A DNA stretch of 64,000 nucleotides from an uncultured Gemmatimonadales bacterium (GTDB lineage: Bacteria > Gemmatimonadota > Gemmatimonadetes > JACCXV01 > JAHWKZ01). Shown one piece after another: positions 27,418 to 34,611 of the stretch. How positions within the stretch are numbered: the first letter of the stretch is position 1; every line of letters begins with the position of its first letter. The notes below the pieces were generated by a model. It worked only from the letters and a program-made list of their open reading frames with translations. It had not been told where the DNA came from and searched no databases. The stretch is from positions 277,271-341,270 of the forward strand of contig CAMYLR010000006.1 of assembly GCA_947259315.1 (NCBI GenBank), in the 5' to 3' direction. The position numbers were made by a program, and so were the translations under genes.

Positions 27418-27533
27418 CATGCCGATCGAGAACCCGGAACTGGATCGCTTCGGCGACGTGGACCGGTTCGATCGCGTCCGCTCCAGCCAAGTCCGCGATC
27501 GTGCGCGCCACGCGCAGAACCCGCCCGTGCGCG
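27418..27533 (-). pseudogene. Remnant of a comM 3' end
   Basis: Bases 27418-27517 match 25809-25908 (the comM 3' end) with 5 differences in 100 that I counted, and the similarity weakens but continues to about 27533 at protein level (AHGRVLRVARTIAD versus AHVRILRVARTIAD). No start codon, no stop in the corresponding place and no upstream part of comM are present. It sits between comM itself and the stop of the next gene. Confidence 0.75.
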
Positions 27534-27547
27534 ATGGTTCGGCTTCG

Positions 27548-29884
27548 TCAGAGCCTGCGAAGGATCGCGCCCGCGACGAGGTAGAGGACGATCGAGAGAA
27601 CGAGGACCCCGCGGAACCCGACGCGCAACGCGAACAGCGGAGCAGCGGCGGCGGCGATCACTGACAGGAAGCCGTTTACGCCCCAGCACCAGGGCATCCA
27701 TGCCGGGCGATGGTCGGCCACGCGCTGCAAACCCAGCGGAAACGGAAGCCCCATCACAAACGCGAGTGGTGCGAGCACCGCCACCGCGAGAAATGCGCGC
27801 AGCGCGATCGGTGTCGCGGCCGCAACTTCCCATAGACCCAGTTCCGCCGCGTACGCGACGATGGCGAGTACGGCGATCGCGACAAACGGGGTCCAGCTCG
27901 GGATTCGTTTGGCGATTCGATGGGCACAGGCGCTGCCGAACCCCGCGAATACGAGAAACGTGACGAGCACGACGGTCGTCGCGTAGATCGGCTCGCCGAG
28001 GAGCAGGACGAGACGTTGAATCGCCGAGATCTCGAGCAGCATAAAGGCGAGCCCGAGGGTGGCAAAGTAGATCGCAAGCGAAAGGTGACCGACGGCCGGT
28101 GTCGGTATCGACTCGCTCTTGCGTTCCGCTCGAGGCAGGACGAGCAGCGGAAGGAGGATTAGGAGCGCCGCGATCGGTATCGCCTGCATGAGCGCTACAA
28201 CGTGTGCCACGATCCCCCACTCGAAGTATGGGAGCGAAAGCCGACCCTCCCCCCGCCAAAGGCGGAGTAGCTGGCCGGCGTCGAGAAAGTGGAAGAAGAA
28301 GGGGGAGTCGTCGGAGACAGGGGCGATGCGAAACGGATAGGTCGCGATGAACCGCTGGTCATCGGGGCCGAGGAGCCCTTCCGCGCCAAGCCAGAAGCGG
28401 TCGGGATCGAGCACGTTGAATCGATTCGCCTCGGCTGCGGTCACGCCGGGAGCCCAGGCGATGTCGAACCACCGCTCAGCCGCCCACGCTCGCAGGGCAG
28501 CGACCTCGTCGTTTGTGAACGGCGATCGGCTCGCGAGGATCGTCACCGTACCCCACCCGCGGATCAGGGCGACGCGCGAAGCGGGTGTTTGCCCACTGTC
28601 CTCGATAACGACGCGGATCGTCGCCAGCAGCCGAAGGACATCACGCGGGGGGTCCAGCGTCCAGCGTGTGATCGCCACGACCCCGTCATCGCTGAGGGCT
28701 CGCCACATGTCCCGGACGCCCTCGTAGGTAAAGACGTAAGAGACGCCGGCAGCGCCCATCCCAGCTGCTCCCGCATGGAGCGAGCCGATCTCGCTAATCG
28801 TGATCAGGTCGTAGGCCTCACGGCTGGAGTGAACGAACGCGCGCGCGGTCTGAGTGGAGCGGGTGTCGGACGGGGTGATCGTGCCCGGTGCGAGGAGACG
28901 ATCGATTCGTGGATCAGGGTCGACGATCGTCAGCGCGCGGGGGGCTTGAGCGCGCGCGAGCCGCGTTGCTCCGCCTCCACCGAGGCCGATGACGAGAATC
29001 GATGGCTTCGAGACCCGGTTGATCGCGAACGGTGCCGCGGCCGTCGTCGCGGACAACAGCGCGGTATCCGCCGCCGTTGAGCGAGATCCGAGCGGCTCGC
29101 CGTTGAGGTACAGAACCGGCCTCGCGGGCACCGGCTCCGTCAAGGCGAGGCTCGTCCCTGGCGAATACCTCAAGGATGGGCTGGTGATCACTTCGAGACG
29201 GCCCAGCGGGCCGTCGTTGGTCGCTACGAGGCGGGCTCCCGGCAAACGCATCGCGATGCTCGACTCCTTATAGGCGGAGACAGGGATCGTGGCCGGCGGC
29301 GCGAACAAGGCGAACCCGAGGACGGCCGGGACCGCGATCCATACCCATCGGGTGAGCGGGATCACCGCGGCGAACGCCAGCAGCCCGACCGCGGTTGGCA
29401 ATCGCTCAGCGGGGAGCGAGACAAGCATCGTCAGACCCACTAAAGCACCGAACCCGGAGCCGCCGAGGTTGGCCGCATAGACGTGGCCGATCCGTTCGGG
29501 CCGAGCGAGGAAAGCGACCGCCACTGCCGCGCCGGTGAAGAGAAACGGCACACTCAAAACGACGTAGGTCAACGCCAGATGCAGGAACTGTCGTCGCACC
29601 GCCAGCAATTCGAACGCGTCAAAGGGGATCACCCCCGCGGCGCGATAGGCGGGGTCGAAAGTGATCGCCGCCAGCACGACGAGGATGATGAAAGCGCGCT
29701 TTTCGCGACCCTCGATCCAGGGGCGGAACAGCGTGACCAAGCTGCCGCTCGCGCCGAAGCCGAGCATCGCGAGGCTAATCACCAGGGTGGCAAAGTGGGC
29801 CCAGTGTGTAACCGAGAAGAGGTGGACGAGGATGATCTCGTAGGCCAGCGCCGCGGCGGAGAGGACGGCCAGGGCGAAGAGCAT
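27548..29884 (-). CDS. Polytopic membrane protein with spermidine-synthase-like domain
   Basis: A 778-residue protein: six or so N-terminal transmembrane helices (1-210), a soluble Rossmann domain with the SAM-type loop VIGLGGGGATRL and VDPDP (about 300-330), and seven or so C-terminal helices (about 545-775). The arrangement matches membrane spermidine-synthase-like proteins seen in many phyla, whose substrates are unknown. Aminopropyltransfer residues cannot be assigned with confidence. It begins 10 bases after the PCMT gene, so the two probably share an mRNA. Confidence 0.88.
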   Translation of the reverse strand: MLFALAVLSAAALAYEIILVHLFSVTHWAHFATLVISLAMLGFGASGSLVTLFRPWIEGREKRAFIILVVLAAITFDPAYRAAGVIPFDAFELLAVRRQFLHLALTYVVLSVPFLFTGAAVAVAFLARPERIGHVYAANLGGSGFGALVGLTMLVSLPAERLPTAVGLLAFAAVIPLTRWVWIAVPAVLGFALFAPPATIPVSAYKESSIAMRLPGARLVATNDGPLGRLEVITSPSLRYSPGTSLALTEPVPARPVLYLNGEPLGSRSTAADTALLSATTAAAPFAINRVSKPSILVIGLGGGGATRLARAQAPRALTIVDPDPRIDRLLAPGTITPSDTRSTQTARAFVHSSREAYDLITISEIGSLHAGAAGMGAAGVSYVFTYEGVRDMWRALSDDGVVAITRWTLDPPRDVLRLLATIRVVIEDSGQTPASRVALIRGWGTVTILASRSPFTNDEVAALRAWAAERWFDIAWAPGVTAAEANRFNVLDPDRFWLGAEGLLGPDDQRFIATYPFRIAPVSDDSPFFFHFLDAGQLLRLWRGEGRLSLPYFEWGIVAHVVALMQAIPIAALLILLPLLVLPRAERKSESIPTPAVGHLSLAIYFATLGLAFMLLEISAIQRLVLLLGEPIYATTVVLVTFLVFAGFGSACAHRIAKRIPSWTPFVAIAVLAIVAYAAELGLWEVAAATPIALRAFLAVAVLAPLAFVMGLPFPLGLQRVADHRPAWMPWCWGVNGFLSVIAAAAAPLFALRVGFRGVLVLSIVLYLVAGAILRRL

Positions 29885-29894
29885 GAGCGACCGA

Positions 29895-30653
29895 TTAGTG
29901 GCCGACGAGCGGTACGAACGTCACCGGGGCGATCGTGCGCGTCATGACCGTCCCGTCCGCATGCTTGACGACGAGAACCAGATGCTGCACCTGAAACGGG
30001 GCACCCACCGGGATGATCATTCGGCCGTCGGTCGCGAGTTGTCGTACGAGCGGTGGTGGGATGTGACCCGCGGCCGCGGTTACGATGATCGCGTCGAACG
30101 GCTCCCACTCAGGCCAACCGTAATAGCCGTCGGCGTGGCGCGACACGACGTTGCGATACCCTAGCCGCTCGAGGCGTTGCGCCGCGCTCTCGGCGAGGGT
30201 CTCGATGATCTCGATCGAGAAGACCGAATCGGCGAGCAGGCTCGCGACAGCGGCTTGATACCCGGATCCGGTGCCGATCTCGAGCACTCGATCGCTCGGT
30301 TCGAGCTCGAGCAGCTCAGTCATCAGGGCAACGATGTAGGGCTGGCTGATCGTCTGCCCCGCTCCGATCGGGAGGGGATGATCGCCGTACGCCTCGCGCT
30401 GATATGCTGCGGGTACGAACTCGTGGCGGGGGGCGGTGAGGAGAGCGTCGAGAACGCCCTGGTCGGAGATCCCCCGGTCCCGGATCTGCTGCCGCACCAT
30501 CACTGCCCGCTCTGCGACGCGCTCGGCGCGTGGCGACCCCGTCGGAGGCTGGGTCTCGAGGACTTCCTCCTGGGCTTGAGCCGGTGCGCTCACGAAACCG
30601 GTCGCGATCGACAACAGCGCGGTCGCGTAGAGGGTGAAGCGCCCAAAACTCAC
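29895..30653 (-). CDS. pcm: Exported protein-L-isoaspartate O-methyltransferase
   Basis: A 252-residue PCMT: VMVRQQIRDRGI, PRHEFVP, YGDHPLPIGAGQTISQPYIVA and the SAM motif VLEIGTGSGYQ. It repairs isoaspartate by methylation. Unlike cytosolic Pcm it has an N-terminal signal peptide ending APAQAQ. I chose GTG 30653, which gives a compact signal sequence; an upstream in-frame GTG at 30710 would add 19 residues. Export of a SAM-dependent enzyme is odd because SAM is cytosolic; it may be retained at the membrane. Confidence 0.88.
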   Translation of the reverse strand: MSFGRFTLYATALLSIATGFVSAPAQAQEEVLETQPPTGSPRAERVAERAVMVRQQIRDRGISDQGVLDALLTAPRHEFVPAAYQREAYGDHPLPIGAGQTISQPYIVALMTELLELEPSDRVLEIGTGSGYQAAVASLLADSVFSIEIIETLAESAAQRLERLGYRNVVSRHADGYYGWPEWEPFDAIIVTAAAGHIPPPLVRQLATDGRMIIPVGAPFQVQHLVLVVKHADGTVMTRTIAPVTFVPLVGH

Positions 30654-30755
30654 AAGCCTAACATACCGCGACGGGACCCCTAGACTCCACAACGAGGCGC
30701 ACGTCAGCACGCGAGCGACCGCTGCTAGACATACACATCGCCGCTGTTGGAAATC

Positions 30756-31415
30756 TCAGAAGCGCCAGTTCTGACCGATGACGAGGCCGTGTACCCAGCC
30801 GCCTGCAGGCAGGTCGTTCGAGAAGACCATCGTGTACACGTCGACCCATCCGCTGCCGACCGCCAGCGTTGCGCCGATCGGGTAGAAGCGATTCTGGAAC
30901 AGCCCGTCGAGGTTTTTTCCCCACAGCAACTCGTTGCCGAAGAACAGCGACTGTGCGGGACCTGTGCCACTCAACTGGAAGACAAACCGTGGATAGACGC
31001 GGTACAGGATATCGTCGGCAACGTCGCCCTCACGCCACCACAGCTCGAGCTGGTTGCGGACGTCGAAGTGAGCCCGCTCGCCTATCTTCCATCGCGGGGT
31101 AAGCGCAAGCTCGCCCCGAACGTTGTCGATCTCGGGTCCGTGCAGCAACCGCTGTCGCATGTACGAGACGTTGCCGTCAAAGGCTAGGTTGTCCCGCCAC
31201 TGGTAGCGCGCCATGTGCGTCGCTCGGATGAACCACAAGTGAGACGAATCGTCATCGAAGCGCAGCTCCCCCGCGACTCCCAGCGTCCACTTCCCGGTCT
31301 GCGAGTACCGCCCGTTGACCGCGTGCCATGTCTGGAGGTCGTCCTGAGAGAAGGCCGTAGCCGGGTAGAGCGGGCAAGCGAGCAGCGCCGCACAGATGAG
31401 GGTCGGGATACGCAT
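30756..31415 (-). CDS. DUF2490 outer-membrane beta-barrel protein
   Basis: A 219-residue protein with a signal peptide cut after TAFS-Q and alternating amphipathic strands ending in a terminal Phe (NWRF), as in outer-membrane barrels; strand phrases include WHAVNGRYSQTGKW and FDVRNQLELWWREG. DUF2490 proteins are of unknown role. Single gene. Its last codons and 3' flank recur as a broken copy at 27345-27417. Confidence 0.85.
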   Translation of the reverse strand: MRIPTLICAALLACPLYPATAFSQDDLQTWHAVNGRYSQTGKWTLGVAGELRFDDDSSHLWFIRATHMARYQWRDNLAFDGNVSYMRQRLLHGPEIDNVRGELALTPRWKIGERAHFDVRNQLELWWREGDVADDILYRVYPRFVFQLSGTGPAQSLFFGNELLWGKNLDGLFQNRFYPIGATLAVGSGWVDVYTMVFSNDLPAGGWVHGLVIGQNWRF

Positions 31416-31553
31416 TTCTGCTCAGTCTGACTCTAACATGGGCGGGATTTGAACACTGTCAGGAAGCGACTGCGACCGCCGTCAGGGAAATCCTGAGACC
31501 ACGTCCGTCGATCTCCTGACCCCGGTGGCGTGGGGCTCGGAGGTGGGGTGGTC

Positions 31554-32675
31554 CTAATCCGACGGCTTTGAGTCGGTCTCGACGTCCGTAATCGTGTCCA
31601 GTGTCACACCCACCGGCAACACGTCCTTGAACGTGTCCCCGTAGATCTCCCACACAGCGACGAATAACGCCGCTACGATCGGCCCTACGACCAAGCCGAA
31701 AGCCCCGAACATCGTCAAGCCACCAAGCGTGCTCAGCAGGATCAGTAGGTCCGGCATCTCCGTGTCCCGACCGACCAGCCAGGGGCGGAGGAAATTGTCC
31801 GCCGTACCGACTACGGCGACGCACCAGATCGTGAGCCCGACCGCCGGACCAACATGTCCGGTGACCCCCAACCAGATCGCCGCCGGCGCCCAGACGAGCC
31901 CGGTGCCGAGCGCGGGGATGATCGAGAGGACGGCCATCACGGTGCCCCAGAAAGCCGCGCCCGGGATGCCGACGACCGCGAAAGCGAGCCCGGCGAGCCC
32001 GCCCTGAACGACCCCGATGACGAACGTGCCCTTGATCGTCGCCCGCGAGACCGACACGAACTTGTCCACCATCCGCATCTCGTCCTCGGCCTCCAGGGGC
32101 ATGTAGTAGACGATCTTGTCCAGCAGCTTCCGCCCGTCCTTCAGAAAGAAGAACATCGAGTAGAGGAGTATGAACAGCAGGAAGAAGAACACCACGGTCC
32201 CGCGCGCAGCCTGGGCGATGAGCCGGGCTACAATAGCTCCGACGCTCCCGGCGAGCTGGCCCGCCTTGGCGAGGATCTCGTCCTTGTAGGGCGCCAGACT
32301 TTCGGCGAACGGCAGCCGACCGATCCACCGATCGAACGGGTCGGCTTGAGCCATCCGCGCCTCGATCCATGGACCCACTGAGGTACTCACGTCCAACGCC
32401 TGCGCAAACACGATACCGAAGAAGGCGCTGAGCGGGATCACCAACACGAACAAAAACAGCAACACCGTGAGCGCCGCCGCCCACGACTTGTGACCTCCCA
32501 CGCGGCGAGCGATCCGCTCGTAAGTCGGATGGAACAACCCGGCGAAGATCCCGGCCAGTAGCACTGCCATCAGGAACGGGCGAATCATCGCGAAAAAGAG
32601 CAGCGAGACCGCGATAACGAACAGCAGCAGGAACGCGCGCTGGAACTTCCTGGCATCGCTCGGCTGGTCAGCCAT
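31554..32675 (-). CDS. AI-2E family transporter
   Basis: A 373-residue polytopic protein (PF01594 type): paired N-terminal helices (LLLFVIAVSLLFFAMIRPFLMAVLLAGI), a central extracytoplasmic segment, then GTFVIGVVQGGLAGLAFAVVGIPGA and the conserved P-G-LGT segment before the last helices. Members have been linked to AI-2 export or Na+/H+ exchange; substrate unknown here. ATG 32675 is preceded by GGAGG at the correct distance; the upstream open frame is unlikely to be coding. Confidence 0.9.
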   Translation of the reverse strand: MADQPSDARKFQRAFLLLFVIAVSLLFFAMIRPFLMAVLLAGIFAGLFHPTYERIARRVGGHKSWAAALTVLLFLFVLVIPLSAFFGIVFAQALDVSTSVGPWIEARMAQADPFDRWIGRLPFAESLAPYKDEILAKAGQLAGSVGAIVARLIAQAARGTVVFFFLLFILLYSMFFFLKDGRKLLDKIVYYMPLEAEDEMRMVDKFVSVSRATIKGTFVIGVVQGGLAGLAFAVVGIPGAAFWGTVMAVLSIIPALGTGLVWAPAAIWLGVTGHVGPAVGLTIWCVAVVGTADNFLRPWLVGRDTEMPDLLILLSTLGGLTMFGAFGLVVGPIVAALFVAVWEIYGDTFKDVLPVGVTLDTITDVETDSKPSD

Positions 32676-32924
32676 CGGGCGCCCTCCAGAGTTGCGGGTC
32701 GTTCGCAAAGGCTTGGGTCCGCGCATGGCGGAGCCTGTGGATTGGCATCGTTGCCCAAGCTCGCGGAGTGAACAGCCGACCGCCAGCCCACGGAGAATGT
32801 CCGTCGACCCGACTCCCCTTGGCGTCACAAACCCTCCTCCTCACGCGCTCCCATTACAACAACCCGACCGGAGCGCGCGCCGGCTACTGGTACAGACAAC
32901 CGTGGAGAGGAGCCGGTCAGCCCG
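32676..32924. other. Intergenic space, no feature seen
   Basis: About 250 bases between the divergent AI-2E gene and the FN3-like gene. No tRNA, strong hairpin or convincing promoter pair was found. Open frames here on the plus strand have no RBS and continue out of frame with the FN3-like protein. Confidence 0.5.
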
Positions 32925-33596
32925 GTGGCAACGCTGGCCGACGATACCCCCAGCTCCGAGTCGGACCTGGATCTGTTCGGGTTCGGCGGTGCGGCGATGG
33001 ACTTTGCCGATCTCGCGATGTTCTTCGAGTTCAACTCAACCGACAACGACCTCGGCGTGCAGGTATTCCTCGACGCCGAGGGGTGGGACATCGTACAGGC
33101 CCGGGATCCGGGTGGAAAGAAGATCCTCGACATCCGCGCCAAAAAGGCGCTCGGGAGTTTGGGCATCACCGAGCTGCGTTTCGAGAGTGCGGAGCCATCG
33201 CCGGGTGAGGTCCTGGCGCTGTTCTCGGATGGTGTTTACGAGTTCCGTGGACGCACGGTCGAGGAAGCGTTTACGCTCGGAGGCTTGGCGACGCTATCCA
33301 CCGTCCTGCCGGACGCACCCGTCTTTACGAACCCCTCGGATGGCGACGGCGACGTGGACCCCGACAACCTCGTCATCACGTGGAACGCGATCGGCGGACT
33401 CGATGGCTACGAGGTCATCGTCGAGAACGAAGACGCGGAGGTCGCTCTCAGCGCCGAGCTTGGCCCCGATGCCACGAGCCTAACGGTGCCAAGCGAGTTC
33501 ATGGAAGGTGACTCGGACTACAAAGCCGAGATACTGGCCATCGCCATGAACGGAAACAAGACGATCACCGAGATCGAGTTCAGCACCGCGGACTAG
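32925..33596 (+). CDS. Acidic protein with fibronectin-III-like C-terminus
   Basis: A 223-residue very acidic protein from GTG 32925. The C-terminal 90 residues (from TVLPDAPVFTNPSDGDGDVD) resemble a fibronectin type III fold (VITWNAIGGLDGYEVIVE). The N-terminal part is unrecognised. No signal peptide in this frame although the FN3-like end suggests a secreted protein, so the true start may lie elsewhere or the 5' part may be damaged. Convergent with a secreted-protein gene. Confidence 0.6.
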   Translation: MATLADDTPSSESDLDLFGFGGAAMDFADLAMFFEFNSTDNDLGVQVFLDAEGWDIVQARDPGGKKILDIRAKKALGSLGITELRFESAEPSPGEVLALFSDGVYEFRGRTVEEAFTLGGLATLSTVLPDAPVFTNPSDGDGDVDPDNLVITWNAIGGLDGYEVIVENEDAEVALSAELGPDATSLTVPSEFMEGDSDYKAEILAIAMNGNKTITEIEFSTAD

Positions 33597-33624
33597 GAGG
33601 TAATCTGCGGCTCACCCGCGGACG

Positions 33625-33655
33625 CGAGCTGGTCGAGCACTACTCGACCAGCTCG
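33625..33655. terminator. Strong hairpin between convergent genes; loop holds a stop codon
   Basis: Bases 33625-33637 and 33643-33655 form a perfect 13-bp inverted repeat (CGAGCTGGTCGAG / CTCGACCAGCTCG) with a 5-base loop. The loop contains the minus-strand stop codon at 33640-33642, and the right arm encodes the last residues of that protein. No T-run is present on either strand, so it is a likely bidirectional hairpin-type terminator or mRNA 3' stabiliser. Confidence 0.75.
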
Positions 33656-34467
33656 ATCGTCTCGCTTCTATTCTGCACGATCGGGATCAGCAGGTTCTGC
33701 CCGCCGGCCACCACAAACGCATCCATCTTGATCTCGCTCGACTCAGATCCGCCGAGGAACTTCCCGCCGCCGGCGTCAAAGTAGATCGTCCCCGATCCTG
33801 TACCGCCACCGCTGAGCGAGATTTCGTTCCCCATCTGGTTCCCGCTGCCCTCGAGCTCGATATCACTCGTGAACTCGATCTGAACCGCGTCGTGGCCGGC
33901 GTGCTCGGCGTTGCCGATCGCGGTGTACGTGCTGATGCGGTGCACGTCCATGTCGATTCCGTTCTGGTTAGTCTGCACGGAGATCGTGTCGGTCCAGGTG
34001 GTACCGGCGCTGATCTCGTCTTCCGGTAGGCTCGGGAAAAACGCTCGGTACGTCGTCACCAGGTCGAGCCGGTCGAGCTCCGCGGGCAACGATTCCGGCA
34101 CCGCGATATCGCTCACCTCACCGCGCGACCCGAGGGTCACCACGACCGGTTCTCCGTAGAGTGCTGAGAAGTCGAGCTCACCACCACCCGGCATGCCGAC
34201 CATGCTCACCGAATCGTGAACGATCTCGACCGTGACGTGATCGTCTGATACGTCGCGGAGCGTCGTCGTGAACCGCCAATAGCTTTCGATATCGATGTTC
34301 TGCTCGGTGCCGCTGACCGTCTGCGCGACGTGATCCTCCTGCGTGCGCGTGTAGGTGTGCGACTCTCCCGACTCCCCACCGTACCTGAGAACCTGGGCCA
34401 TGGAAATCCCCGGCACAGTGAGCAGCGCCGTCAACCCGACGATCGCCAATAAAATCTTGATCGACAT
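33640..34467 (-). CDS. Secreted beta-rich protein (DUF6263-like)
   Basis: A 275-residue exported protein: signal peptide MSIKILLAIVGLTALLTVPG...MAQ, then a beta-sandwich or lipocalin-like domain with regularly spaced strands and a Gly/Ser segment (SLSGGGTGSGTIYFDAGGG). It resembles the DUF6263 family, of unknown function. ATG 34467 was chosen because AGGAGAGG precedes it; an upstream in-frame start has no ribosome site. Ends inside the 33625-33655 hairpin. Confidence 0.75.
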   Translation of the reverse strand: MSIKILLAIVGLTALLTVPGISMAQVLRYGGESGESHTYTRTQEDHVAQTVSGTEQNIDIESYWRFTTTLRDVSDDHVTVEIVHDSVSMVGMPGGGELDFSALYGEPVVVTLGSRGEVSDIAVPESLPAELDRLDLVTTYRAFFPSLPEDEISAGTTWTDTISVQTNQNGIDMDVHRISTYTAIGNAEHAGHDAVQIEFTSDIELEGSGNQMGNEISLSGGGTGSGTIYFDAGGGKFLGGSESSEIKMDAFVVAGGQNLLIPIVQNRSETIELVE

Positions 34468-34611
34468 TGTTTGACCTCTCCTGATACTGAATGAGTACAA
34501 CGATACGCGACTTGGCATGATCCGTGCGGCGAGAATTTAGACCGATTCCCGGGTCCGGCCATGGCCCGTACCCCGTGGCTCCAAAACACGTTCCGCCAAG
34601 GGACTAGTCCG

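Noticed and set aside
26800-27963. 388-codon plus-strand frame over comM and the gene-remnant region
   Set aside because: It is antisense to comM and its Arg-rich product has no domain; it is a GC-rich shadow.
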